Origin: Antennarius striatus
Taxonomy: Eukaryota > Chordata > Actinopteri > Lophiiformes > Antennariidae
Reading direction: 5' to 3'
NCBI RefSeq assembly: GCF_040054535.1
Contig: NC_090796.1
Span: 9,484,501 to 9,548,500, forward strand
Length of the DNA stretch: 64,000 nucleotides
Made by a program: the position numbers and the translations under genes. The notes beneath the pieces were generated by a model. That model made no database searches. It worked only from the letters and a program-made list of their open reading frames with translations, and was not told where the DNA came from. Every line of letters starts with the position of its first letter. Positions within the stretch are counted from its first letter, which is position 1. Positions 33,432 through 46,274 of the stretch are shown piece after piece.

Positions 33432-35550
33432 TGAAGGCCAAATGTCCCATTTTTATTTCTCCACCCTCATCTTCCCTCTGTTGTAGATCAACAAACATCA
33501 AAAAACACCTGTTACGAAATGTTTAATTTATTGCCCATGTAGCATTTTATATGGGTCTCAGTTATTGTCAATAGAGGTAAAATGCTTAAATCCACGAGAT
33601 TACAGTATGGAGTTATTTGCACATTAATGCACCAACAACCATTTCATACATTAGTAGTGCTTCTGACACCTCCAGTTTGCTCTGATGTTCATGTGTCTGT
33701 AGCCTTTTATTCGGCTCAGAAGCAAATTTTCACTTTGCAATGTTGGTATAGGATCTAAAAAATTGATCATTAATCAATTGTAAATATTTATCATTTGCTG
33801 TTTAGGACAGCATTAATTCATCTGTAATCTTACTTTACAGATTGTGTGATTCATCATTCTGGGGAAAGTTCCTGAAATTTAAACCTTTCCCATTCATAAA
33901 AATGTGTTATTCACCGGCAGCTCCCCTGTGGCTGCTTGATGACTTGATGACACGTTTCTTCCTCTCACCCGTCTGCTTATTAGGCTTTCTCAGCAGGGGA
34001 CGAATACCTCTCCAATGAAGGTGGAAGAGGAAGACAGTTTGGCCGATGGCTGCAATTTGGCTGCAAGGCAAACATGAGTGTCTTGAAGTTTATGTGAGAT
34101 GGTAAACGAACAATATTTAACTCTGTCCAAGAGATACATTCAGAGCAGCTTCATGAGGGATGTTTGGTGAGCAGACAGGATTTCTGGTTAAATCACATGG
34201 AGATCAGTACTGCTCACGTGTACTTTTAATTCACTACATATACTACAATGTATAACATGTTATTACTGCATGAATTCATTGAATTAAAATGGTCACAACT
34301 CCTCACATAAGATTTTAAGCACATCAACCAACTGCAGCCAGATGTTCTGTAGAAGACTTGCCAATACATCACGCTTTATAGTAAATGACTATTTTACACC
34401 ATCAATGCAGCCTTTTTGCAGTTTATTGATTTGATGCAATGTGTTGTCATCTCGGAATAGGAAAAGAACCTCAGTGGATCAAACGTACCTGCTCACAGAT
34501 GTTTCTTCCAACTCAAAGAGTGACAGCTGGAGTCGTTTTTCAGAGGTGTGGTCTGAATGTTGTTCTAGTTGTTGTTTTCCTTCTCCCATTTGTGCGTGCA
34601 TATAGTATTTGTGTGTGTGTGTGTGTGTGTGTGGGGTCAGGAGGGGTGGAGGGTAAATACAAGTGACGACTGAAAGGAAGTGGAGGTGTGAACGTCACAG
34701 TGAGACACCTTGAATGTGTGATGTCCGTAACGTTTTTACGGACTAACAGGTGTGTTCCTGGTGCTGCAGCCACCAGACTCTGTCATTGCCAGCGACGATT
34801 GCAAGTGGTTTTTGTTTTTTTTAACTGCTGCAGCAGAGGGGGCAGGTAATGTATTCTGTTTACAGTGCATTCAGCATTATCAAAGGGCTGCTCTTTGACA
34901 TGTATGTGCTAAATGGTTTGATTTCTTCTTGTTTGCTCACACAGGTTGAAAGGTCAGACTATTTCAAGAACACTGGAGGATGCCCTCATTGAAGTATTTG
35001 TCATTGTTGGTGACTGTTGGCTCAGATTGGCTGCAGATGCTTCCATTTCAACACTTAATTTAGAGCATGTTTATGATGAAATAATCTTTTAATCTGATGA
35101 GGATTATGGCTCTTTATCTGCATGCCTCATGCAAACACTTCCTTTTAGGGATATTTTGTGTACAGTGAAGTAAGCGTTCGTCACTGGTTGCTAGGATAAA
35201 TGTATCCATAAATATACACATGCATTCAGTTTCCAGATTATAAGGTTTTATCTTCTCACTGGTTGTTTGAGGACATTTTATCCCACCCATCACCCCCACA
35301 GTCCATTTTTTTTGATCAACCAGAGTCTACTTTTGTTAAGACTCCGCCTAAAGTATATGATTAATTGTACCACATGACCAAACGCAGCACTTTTCATTAC
35401 TAAATACGACATGGTTATATGGAAATACTCTGCTCATCAATAGATACATTAAGAGCGTCACAATGTCACACACAGTTATCAGTTAATGCAGACAGAGAGT
35501 TTCCATCCAATCAAAGCAGGGAAAATTAAACTCAAGCTAGTGTGAGTCAG
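33432..35550. other. Spacer between tbx6 and nif3l1, probable tbx6 regulatory region
   Basis: No coding exon is visible. The left part is the tbx6 upstream region. It includes a perfect T-box half site AGGTGTGA at 34684-34691 and a GT run at 34610-34633. The right end should be the 3' untranslated region of nif3l1 on the minus strand. Confidence 0.5.
34610..34633. repeat. (GT)n microsatellite
   Basis: Short perfect GT run of 24 bp. Confidence 0.9.
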
Positions 35551-38094
35551 TCAGACCACTTGTAGAGGGTCTTTGTCGGCCCTCGACACCACCACTGCTA
35601 CACTGTCAGGAAGACGCACAGACAGCCTCTCCTTGAAGACAGACAGAAAACCCCTCTCACTGTTGCTATGGTCACTGAGAATGACACTGGTTCCATTTGC
35701 CACCGCATCCAGAACTTCATGATGGGACATCTCACCTGGATAACCAATAAAATACTTACATGTGCAAGAACTGGTCCAAGTAAATTTGAACCGTTTTATA
35801 TCAAAAATGAAAATGAGTGAAAGCTGGTTTAAAACATCTACCTGTGACGTAGAGGTCTGCCTTCACTCCATTCAGAACTGACGCCCCAGATCCAGCACAG
35901 ACAGCCGCAGCACACACAGACGACTCTGGAAAACATCACAGTAATCATCTCATGATGAACAAACATATATAAAAGGAGAGCTTGATAAATAAATTAAACA
36001 CATTTGAAATTAAATTTCAATCACCTCCCCCTAGTCTCATAACTCTGGCAGTACTAGCTGTGTATGGCATTTAACTTTTTGGTAAGTACATTTGCTATAC
36101 ATTTTATTTACTACCGTCAACTTTATGTATACATGTACTGCTTATCTTTATGTTGTGACATTTTGACTCAAAAGCCTGTGGGTTTACACTTAACAAAACT
36201 ATAACCAACTGATTGATCTGATTTAATTTGTGCTAATTTGTTAAACCAGCACATAAGTTATGTTCCAGTGTAACAACTGCAGATCTATTAAGAAATCTGC
36301 TTGGGTTCTTACTAAACAAAACAATATCTTTCAAACTGTTCATAAGATCATTAGAAAAAAGTTAATTTAATCATTACAATATCTTACTGCATTACCAAGT
36401 GTCCTCCCTGATCCCAGAGCCAAGCGGAGATGACGCAACCCTAAATGGGACTTCATTTTCTGAATAGCTGATTCCACACTGATTGGCTCATCTAAAACAC
36501 TAAGTCGTCCCTGGCCATGTCCGAGGAGGGGAGGCTGCAAGGGTGAAAAGATCGAAATGTTAACAGTAATCAAGCCAAATTATAAGGATCGCTGTTTTAT
36601 GAAATCCAAACAATAGGATAAATACATTCTTAATTTTCTCTCAAACGAGACAGCAGGTAATTTCCTGAATCATTTGATGTGCTTCAGTTCATCAACTAAC
36701 ACAGGTGTGTTTAGCTGTACCTTTTCTAACTTCAGGATGCTGAGGGACTGGGAGGGTGCGTTGTGCCGTAACAGGGTCTGAACACTAGGGGTCAGCGCTG
36801 AGTCACTGCAGGTCACACTGACATGGATCTCACTGCTGTCTGGTCTGTTATGAGGGCAGTGGGCAACCAAATTATAACTCATACCCTTTTATTCTACTAC
36901 TAATTATACACCAGAGCAAATCACCTTCGGTTAAACCTTTTAATTATGTATTTTATGCAATTTTCATTTAAACTGGTATTACTTTTCACATCTTTGAAAT
37001 ATAGAAGCTGTGAGATGATATCCTGCTGAACTGCAGTACATTACAGTACTGTAAATTATGTTTAAATTAAAGCTGTGTTTTGGTACAAAAAAGTCTGAAG
37101 CATATCAAACTTAAGAAATTCAAGACATTCATGACTACGCATGCAAACATGTACAGGACCTGCAAACATAATGTAGTGAGGATCCACGGTCACAAGCCTT
37201 CAGTTCGTTGGTTATAGCATTCAGTTCTTCGCTGCTCTTCACTGTGAATTCCATTTTGTGACTGTGGGAGGGGCCAACAAGAGCCTGACTCAGCACCGAC
37301 ACCTGACCGCTACCTGGGGGTTAGAGACAGACACCAGAGATGGAAAACCAAACATAGAGGGCAATCCATGTGAAACCAGGTCAGAGTACCTGACCACTCA
37401 GTCAGGGTTATGTGTCACGAGACTTTAACCAGCGCCTTCATCAAATATGCAATTACTGTAGGTGTGTGTAAGATGCATTTTCCATTCAGAATGACCTCTT
37501 ACCAAGTCCCCCAACCAGCCAGTCGTTCACACCTCCTTTAACACTATCCCATGATGTGTGAGGAGAGAAGATTGCAATCCCAGCCTCCAGAGCTCGGATT
37601 GCCAGTCGCTGCTTCCAGTCTTTTTGAACCAGACGTTTGATGGGACGAAACAAAGGAGGGTGATACGAGATAATGAGGTCACAGCTCATAGCCTCTGCTT
37701 CCTCCATAACAGCGTCTGTAAGGTCATTGGTTAGCAGGATGCTTTTAACAAAGCGAGATTTGCTAGGTTCCAGCAGCAGGCCCACATTGTCCCACGACTC
37801 AGCAAGAGACAGAGGAGCAAGCTGCTCCATCACCTGCAGAACTTCTTTTAGCTCCATCAGGCCTGAACAGTGGGGAGACTGAGAGATAAAACGGGTGGGG
37901 CTGACGCAGTCCAATGGGAAGCAGGGGACTGATGTTTGTTGTCTTGTGAGGAAACTGTAAAAAGATGACTGAGGAGATGAAGGGTTGGATGAATAGTGAA
38001 GCGCTGTCTGTGTGGTGAAGCTCCTCCTGGTACAGGGTCTTCTAAAGATGGGTAGAACTAATGTCAGAGAAACTTTTCTACATCCAGTCAACAT
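35551..38094 (-). CDS. nif3l1: NIF3-like protein 1
   Basis: Coding exons in transcript order: 38094-37503, 37313-37160, 36844-36721, 36534-36396, 35925-35842 and 35735-35551 (TGA), giving 425 residues; human NIF3L1 has 377. The extra length is an N-terminal Arg/Ser/Thr-rich leader (MLTGCRKVSLTLVLPIFRRP) that looks like a mitochondrial presequence. The conserved NIF3 fold begins at MELKEVLQVMEQLAPLSLAE. Metal-site motifs of the family are visible: ISYHPPLF (about residue 140), HTSWD (about 178) and GEMSHHEVLDA in the last exon, followed by HSNSERGFL and the terminal DKDPLQVV. NIF3 proteins are conserved di-metal proteins of uncertain biochemical role; the vertebrate one has been linked to transcriptional co-regulation. 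A second in-frame Met near residue 80 could give a leaderless form. An acceptor 12 bp before the ATG implies an upstream non-coding exon. Confidence 0.93.
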
Positions 38095-38466
38095 CAGTGG
38101 AGACCTGCATGGGCAAAATACAAATACTCGAATTTAATTCTACCTTGAAAACAGCAGATGAGTTAACCGATGTTTTTATATGCATAGTGCCACACCGCTA
38201 ACCAAACTTATGTTAATAGCTAGAAATAAAACATGGCCAACAGCCATGTGTTACTGTCACTGACGGCTGCAAAGCATAACAGGTGGCTAGCTAGTTAGCT
38301 TACTGTTGAATGCTAATGTGCGCAACTACATTACAAGGCAATTCCAAATTAAGAAAGGCGTGCAATCCTGAGTTTTCACAGTATTGTTAGTCGCTTACTT
38401 CAGAAAAATCAGCATTAAAATGCTTAAGCTGAATAACTTTATCCCGGAAGGTACAGCGCGTCTTAC

Positions 38467-38575
38467 TGGAAGGTTCAAGAATTGTCCCTTTTGAGCTCCC
38501 GTTATCCTCTTACTATGGATTTCATTGGTCGTGAATTACACGTCTTCTGATTGGCTTGGCAAGACGATGACGTGT
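38467..38575 (-). promoter_or_regulatory. nif3l1 promoter and non-coding exon 1
   Basis: A minus-strand donor (CCA|GTAAGA, boundary at 38467) closes a probable untranslated first exon. Upstream on the minus strand are two CCAAT boxes (complements of ATTGG at 38524-38528 and 38550-38554) and a TGACG half CRE (around 38568). This is a typical TATA-less housekeeping arrangement. Confidence 0.5.
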
Positions 38576-39491
38576 TCAGGTACACGGTGTTCTGCCTTTA
38601 TAAGATGATGTGATTGCAGTAAATTAAAACATTTAAATTCTCCATTTTTGGTTCTCAGAGTGTTTTTGACTGAATTTGACTCATCCATTCAAAATGACAG
38701 GAACAAATCTTCTGATTATTAAAATACTGTACCGTAAATTACTGTTACTTGTGGGAAATATTGATATTTTGTGAAAAGGAACAGGAACAAGCATATTTTA
38801 TCTCAAAATATTAACGCAAAGTACTTATTTTTTATTGTAATCAGTCACTGACACATAAACGCAGTTTCCTTCTCACCACAGCAGATGTGTCCTGTCACAG
38901 TCCGTTCCGTTTTGACTCCTCTAAGTTTCTACTTATAAACATTTTGATTGTTGTAATAAAAAACAAAGTATCTGCTAGAGTCGCATTAATTTTAACTCAG
39001 TCGATTAAAAAAAACATGGTAAACCAGGCGTCAACATTTTATAGCAGCTTGTATTACGTAATCCTGATTGTATATGTTACAGAAACTAGATGACTTCAAT
39101 TAGTTAAATTACATCTCACAGTGCCGGTGGGCTAGCAGTAGATGCTCAGGGTGCATCTGCCAGTTTTCAGAGAGATTATTAAAACTTTCAGAATAAGGAA
39201 AATCCGTACAAGTAATAAAACAAATCGGATGGCAATCAATGCCGAGAGATCTACACTTCTCATTAAGTGTAAGACAGCAAGCTGCTGCGCAGAGAGGCCT
39301 CGGAATTGAGTCAAAGAGCCACAAACAGAGATTATTGTGGATTAACGCAATAAAGGTCAAGGCTGGATGTTAGAGGGATCAGTGAGGGATCATGGCAAAG
39401 GCCAGGCGGCAAGCATTACATCATCTGATTCTGTCTATGGTGTCATGTAACTGTTTGTGAACCACACCCTCAGGTCACACTGGACGTCCTC

Positions 39492-39754
<263 letters not shown>

Positions 39755-40157
39755 ACCTGAATGCCTGCACACAAAAGATAAGCAATTTACAATCAAAAAG
39801 CTCCTTCGTTAGACCTATTGACTAACTATCCCCCCTTGTGTTAAATCTGTGTTAGTGTCACTAACAGATGTGCATTTAGTTATTAAGTGTGTGTTGCCAG
39901 AGAGAGAACATCCACGCTTTTGGTAATTGGTACTATAAGCCCTTGTTCCCCATCTGTCTGTCCATTTGAAGTCCTGTCCAGTTCAGTAACATCTGTCTGG
40001 TTGATGTATCATGACCATGAAGTCTCAGTGCAGCTCCCTGCATGAGAATCCAGGTGTTTAATGTCACATTAAACTCAGGGTCATGCGGCTCAGGTTCGTT
40101 TGGTACACAGTAGATTAGTAGATTAGGGTTAATCTACAGCATGTCAGCGTGTCTCAA

Positions 40158-40186
40158 AAATTTCCCCATTGTGGGACGAATAAAGA
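40158..40186. mobile_element. Short LINE-tail-like fragment, reverse orientation
   Basis: 'TTTCCCCATTGTGGGACGAA' and the following TAAAG are the reverse complement of a common fish retroposon tail (CTTTATTCGTCCCACAATGGGGAAA type). Only about 29 bp can be recognised. Confidence 0.3.
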
Positions 40187-41398
40187 AGAAGTGGAAAGTC
40201 GATCTCACAAAAATATAGTGCATATTACTATTGTTGTTTCAATTTGCATGAACTAGTGTTGATATTTTAAATTTTTTTCCATGCAGACAGATTTTTTTAT
40301 ACATTTCTAACAATCTTCATTCTCTCTCACTTTTAAAATCAGTGTTCAAATTTCAACAAAATCCTGTCAAATTTAAGGCCAGAAGCACTTTTTAAAAATC
40401 TGAATTCTGGGAGGTGGGCATCTATATTTTTCTTTATTTGTATTTTAATACCTTGAAATAGTATGCATGATGTAATAATGACCAAATTTTGAGATGACAT
40501 TTTATGCTCTCTTATCAAGCCATCCACTTTTGATGGGACAATCTCTTTATCCTGATGTCCCTCCAAAGCTAGGACAGAGATGTTTCTCAATCCTCAACGT
40601 TTCTGCCCACAGTGCAACAGCGTCACTGATGTATTTGGTTTCCAAATCCCTTCTTTGGCTTGTGAAGCACATAGACCACTGGTGTATTATACAAGCAACG
40701 AGATATATTATGCAAGTTCATGTGTTTTAAAGTCATGTTCAGAACATGATGATAAATGAATTCTCTTCAAAACTGTTGCATTATGAAATAACTTTAGTGT
40801 TTTGTCCCTTTTCTGCCTCAAGTCAAATTCACACAGACAGGAATCATGATGCAACTACACACTGAAGACTCACATTTTCTTTGAGGTTTTATTTTAAATC
40901 TTAAAATAACAGGATCCAATATGATGGATTGTATTAATAAATGACTCATGGGTTAGGGTTACACTGCATATATTCTGCATATACATTACACAGAGTCCCA
41001 CAATTAATGTGAGCAAATGATTATGATATAATTTCAGTGATAAGACGAATGCAAGACAGCAAAATAATGCAATAACGAATAAATACATGTATATTTTTTA
41101 AAAAGTCCAGTCCAATGCAGCAAAAATCACTTCCTATATAAACAATACACTTTGTTTAATGACCATGTGGATCTCTTTAAATGTCCCAGAATAGCACTGT
41201 CAAACATTGCATATAGAATAAAACCCATAACTAAAAACTGTCTGCGAATCCACTTTTCCTCAAAGCACTTTGCTGTGAATGTTTACTTCGATACCTGTGT
41301 GTTCTCATTGCAATCCCTCAGACAGCATTATTAAAAGACAGCATCAGTAATAATACTGTGCAAAAGTATTTTTTCCTGATTGATGCCCTCCTCGCCTC

Positions 41399-43504
41399 TC
41401 ACGGATGGGACATCATTCTGACAAACTCTGTGGAAGTGAAGAAGAGGAAAACTTCAAGGAAACTTTAAACCAGGAAAACATTAATATTAACTGCAGTATT
41501 AATCCATAAACTGTTAAAATTTGAAAATGCCACCATTTCACCCGCATTATTACTATTAAAACTTCTACTTCGTACCTTCAAAGTCCACTGTGCCATCTCC
41601 ATTGTCATCTGCTTCCTTGACGATGGCATCTATCTCTCTTCGGGTCATGTGCTCTCCCATCAGCTTCCTCATGGCAGACCGCAGCTCCTCTGTCGTGATC
41701 TCTCCATCTCCATCCATGTCAAACTAACCAAACACACAAGAGAAAAAGACAAGAGTAAATTCTGTGTGCACTCAACAACACATTGAGTGACTCAGGGTTT
41801 ACTAAGGAGAATCTTGCAGTGAAACAATAAGAACCTGGGTAGCTTAACAATGATGTTTAAGGCTTACCTCTTTAAAGGCGTCTTTGAGTTCTTTCATGCC
41901 GATCATCCCAGCAGTTTCTTCAAGGAGTTTTGGTGTCATCAGGTCGACAAAGTCCTCAAAGTCTACTCTACCACCAACTGGAGGAAAAATTCAAAGGAAA
42001 ATGTGAAGAAATGAAGAAAAAACACTTTGTTTGTTGTTAGTGAAGATGCTCTGATCAGTGCAATTTCGGATTTCCAAGAAAATGGTGCAAATGTTTTTGA
42101 CTTTTATGCACTCACGGTTCATGTTGATATTCTGACTCAGCTCAATCAGCTCCATCTCCGTAGGCATGTAGCCCATTGTCCTCATCAGATTCCCCAAGTC
42201 CTTGCAGCTGATCAAGCCATCCTTGTCTTTATCAAACTCATTGAATGCATCACGCAACTCTGCAGAGTAGTAAAGCAAAACATTCAGTCAGCTTGTCTGT
42301 AAAGAAATGACACATAATAGCAAAAATATATTTTAAAAAACATGCAAAAATAATGTCAGGTGTTCTACTCGTTAAATCAGTGACTTTAATCACTATTTAT
42401 TAATGAAATCATGAAAATATGAAGGTAAGAATGAACTCACCATCAATCTCATCATCAGCTAGTCGCCTGGCCTGCAGAGAAAGAAGAACTGTTAACTGTG
42501 ACGTAGAGAGTGTGTCTGCTACTACAAAGCCACATTTGAAGACAGCAGCGCTTCATAACTTCATAACTTCAGTTATGAAGCGCTCATAACTACCAGTTTA
42601 TCGACTTTACAATTAACAAAGTCAATATGTCATGTAGGTCATGTATAAAGGGTACAGGTAATATAAAATATAAACTACTAAATGTGTTCTGCCATAATCT
42701 TATATGATAATATAATTTATCTTTAGATTTACAAACTGTACACAGCTGTTTCTTGTCAAATGTCTTGTTTTTTAAAATATATTTTCTTTATAATGTCTCC
42801 TTTTTACACGTTTTGTATTTTAATGTTTTTGTACAGTTTTATCTTTGCTCTTGAACATTTGTTTTAACAATAAAGGTATAAAGATGGACGGGGGTTGAAA
42901 ATTACCATTAGAAACTTTTATGCATGTCATCTTATGTATGTCATGTTTTTTTGTATAAGATAATTTTTAAGTGTATTTGTCCATGTTTGATTAATGTCAG
43001 AAAACAATATAAAGATGGAATATTATTTTATACAACCTCAACATTTTTGAATGATATTTTATTCAGCTTTACATATCAGTTTGAAAAACTTGGTACAGAC
43101 CATTCAAAGGTAAGAAGATGTTACTGCTATACTTACGACATTCTTCCCTCCTCTCAAGAAAATGCATGCAGCACCAAAGCTCATTTCCGCTGGTGGACAA
43201 ATAAAGTTTTAATTGTAATTAGGAAAATTAATACATGAACGGTTTGCGATTTTCCTACATGATTCCGACATGGTCCATCAATTCAGAATTAAGCCAAAGT
43301 AATGCGTTAAAGGTGACAAACAACAACAGCACCAAAGATAATTTAAATCACAATCAGATTTCTGATAGTTGCTCAATCTTATTCATAATCTAGCAAACAG
43401 TGTAATATTTGACATATTTATGTTTAAAAAAAGTTTGTTCAATTAAAATGAAATGAATGTTTTCTCTCACCTTCTGGGGATTTCTTCTCGTCAGCCAAAC
43501 GCAT
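41399..43504 (-). CDS. cabp5: Calcium-binding protein 5-type EF-hand protein
   Basis: Exons in transcript order: 43504-43471, 43189-43137, 42471-42441, 42259-42116, 41977-41868, 41723-41576 and 41427-41399 (TGA). From the Met at 43184 ([16 protein letters not shown]) the protein has 169 residues; human CABP5 has 173 and begins similarly with GPACIFLRKG. EF-hand 1 ([12 protein letters not shown], residues 36-47), EF-hand 3 ([12 protein letters not shown], 113-124) and EF-hand 4 ([12 protein letters not shown], 150-161) look able to bind calcium. EF-hand 2 ([12 protein letters not shown]) is degenerate, as in all CaBPs. CaBPs modulate voltage-gated calcium channels, CaBP5 mainly in retina and inner ear. 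The paralogue choice rests on [18 protein letters not shown] and [17 protein letters not shown] further upstream exon joins in frame and could add [13 protein letters not shown], giving 182 residues. Teleosts usually have two copies (a and b); I cannot say which this is. Confidence 0.88.
42547..42584. repeat. Perfect 14-bp inverted repeat in a cabp5 intron
   Basis: AGCGCTTCATAACT (42547-42560) and its exact complement (42571-42584) flank a 10-bp loop that repeats part of the arm. It forms a small hairpin and no function is evident. Confidence 0.7.
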
Positions 43505-43699
43505 AATGCACAATTTTTGAAGCTGGAGCTCAGTCAGTGACCTTTGCTGCACAAAAACCTCTCTGTCTTTCTGTTTAGTAATCTCTTCGGTCTCCACCTC
43601 TGTCCCCCCTGACACAGGACAGCCCTCGCCTCTTAGCTCGTGTTTGTTCAGCCTCACAGGATGCTTTAAGGTGGTATGAGGTATGGTGCAGCTGCATCC

Positions 43700-45640
43700 A
43701 GGGTTGTAACTGGAGGGGAGGAGTCAGCGTTGTGACAGCAGGACATCTGACTCGTGTTTGAGCTGAACAGTGTCAGCATCAGTGTAAAACATTCTCCCAC
43801 CTAAGGCAAAGGCTGATGTGAGGATCCGGATACTGTCAGTTCACAGGGGTTGAGTTTCTTCTTTAGAGTTTTACTTACTATACAGTAATTACAGTAGTGA
43901 AACATTTAAAGATTTGACATGTTGAAAGCCAGTTATTTGAATTCCATTCAAAATGGTTACTTGTAATTCCTGCAGCTAATTCATTTCCGTCAGATAATTC
44001 ACTTTTCTCCACCCATTCCATCCTGGCTGAAGATCTTGATCAAAGCATTCTGATGATCAGTTAATGTATTTTCTTTAAGAACCCCACATTTCTGGAGAAA
44101 AAAAATTACTTTTAAGTTATTGAACCGTTGTTTTAGTTCTAAAAAGTTTTTTTTTTTCACAGTTGTGTGTGGTTTATTATCTAATAATTTTTCTTTGCTT
44201 GATTTTTTTAAAGAAATTTTTTAATGCACACCTTCAGAATCTACTTTTTTTCCTGTGCCATCTGTATTAATTAACAACTATCAATCATTAAAAAAGATAA
44301 AGATAACAGAATCAGCTAATAAAATCAGCAACATGATCTTCTTACATGTTTTACTTTTATTTCAACTTCGGAAACATTAAAAATGTTTTGTTTTAAATAC
44401 AATAATCAATTACTGAGTTATTGTTGACTTTGAACACTCAAACTACACTGAAAAGAGCACATAACAGATCATACTGTTCCCAAAGACATAGCAGCTAAAC
44501 AGACTGAGGATGTATATAACAGCATCAGGTCACAGCTAATATCCCAGCGTGTGATAATCTACATAAGTATTAGTTTCATTTTCGTGAAAGAAAAGGATTA
44601 TTTCTTTTCTGCGAAATTTGCTGATGGCAATATCCAGGATTAATGCTCTGGGAACCAGCTTCACTTCCTGCGGAGGGGATAGAAAAGCTGAATTATCTGA
44701 CTGAGCTGAACCATTTCTGAACAGTTGTGTGTGTCCTCTGCTGTGACCTTCCCCCCTCTGCCTGCTTCCCTGTTATGTAAATTCATCAAAAATCTGTTTG
44801 CATTAGAGGAGTAATCCACTGGGTTATTTGTGGGAAATATTTGATTTTATTATGGGTTGTTTTTTGTTTTTTTTTGCTGTCTCTGTTGCAGTGTGAGAAC
44901 TGGGGATTTTTGTAGAATGGAGGTCAAGGAATATATAGGTGAAAAAATAATGCTGATGAGAAGGGAGAGATGGGTGGTTGAAGGACAATGATGCATAGGA
45001 TTTATTTATTTTGGGGAATGCATTAAAACAGAATATTAACAGCTGCTTGTCATGCCTGAGTGTCACATATAAGAACTGCTGACAGTTCGACCAATCAAAC
45101 TGTCAGAATGATAACTTGAACAGAGAGTGACATTTTATTTATAAGTCTAACATTGTGATTTTTTTTGTGTCAGCTAAAAGTGTACATCATAGAGATTATA
45201 CTGTAGAGTGGATTATGGGAGCAAGACTGGGCCAAACAAACCATGTTACATGAATCTGTCTGTACCATCATCCAAATTCACAGAAGGAAATCCATGGCTA
45301 TGAAACCTCAGTAAGATGTGGCAAAGGAAGAACTATACCATGAAATTACTTTTCAACACATCCAAAAGCAAAAATGTCAGTTACAGTTACAAAGTATGTG
45401 TGGCTGATGATGTACAAAAATAAATTATATTTACTATATAAGTTATGCTGAATTTTTGTCAAAATGTTTGCATCCTTTAAATAAATAGTTATCTTAGACA
45501 TCGGGGTAAATATTAAAAATGACTCAGCATAAAGTTTAGGATTTTCCAATAATGTAGGTATGATTTTCTGGATAAAAAGAAAAAATTCCTTCTTTATTTC
45601 TTAGTTTCCATTTCACACTACAGTACTGTGTTGGTGAACT
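43700..45640. other. Divergent spacer between cabp5 and taok2
   Basis: AT-rich sequence with no supported exon. The left end is the likely promoter of the EF-hand gene (minus strand) and the right end leads into the CpG-rich taok2 promoter. Confidence 0.5.
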
Positions 45641-45647
45641 TCTTTGG

Positions 45648-45660
45648 CCACGAGGGGGCG
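45648..45660 (+). promoter_or_regulatory. CTCF-like motif at the taok2 promoter
   Basis: CCACGAGGGGGCG matches the CTCF core (CCACxAGGGGGCG) on the plus strand. It lies just upstream of the CpG-rich taok2 first exon. Confidence 0.5.
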
Positions 45661-46274
45661 TTATAGCATCTCGGACGCCTACGGACGAACCGTCGAAGAA
45701 GAGCACTTCCGTTTTCCTTTCGGCTCCCGCCCCGCTCCGCCATCATGAAGTCCTGAACAAAAACGGGTGAGAGTCGAGCAAAATGGGGATAACACGAACT
45801 GGTGATGGAATCCGCCGACAGGACTGTGGAAATGACAGCACAAAGTGAAGCACGAAGTGGACCCGCGGAGATGAAACAGTCAATTACCCGCTGAAAATAT
45901 CCCTATTCGTTCGTGGCTTTTACGTTATTTAGTTAGCGGTGAAGCTAACTAGCAGCCAGAGCTAGCCTGTGATTTTCTGAGGAGCTCTGCAGTTATCTGG
46001 CTGGCTCGTTGAGTGAGCTTGGCAGGCGTCTGTCATCCAGCTGTCACTTTAATTGACTGTCATCACACTCATGTCAAGTCGTGCAGCTAGCTGTCCAATC
46101 GACTGGGAGCATCAGGATGGAGAGGAGTTTGAGTAAAAGCAGCGACAGCCAGAATGTGGTTTGTTCGTGCTGAATAGACCATTTCCGAGGAAAGAGGAGG
46201 AGTGAGACCAATATTTTCCAGCCAGGCCAGTGAGCTAGCTCCAGAGCTAGCTCCAGTGGATTCCAAAAGCCACG
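45661..46274 (+). other. taok2: taok2 promoter and non-coding first exon with short upstream ORFs
   Basis: GC- and CpG-richer than its surroundings, ending at the consensus donor after 46274 (CACG|GTAAGA). It contains upstream ATGs, including ATG-AAG-TCC-TGA at 45745-45756 and a 22-codon frame starting at 45784. Translation proper begins in exon 2 at 49287. The transcription start is not resolved. Confidence 0.55.
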
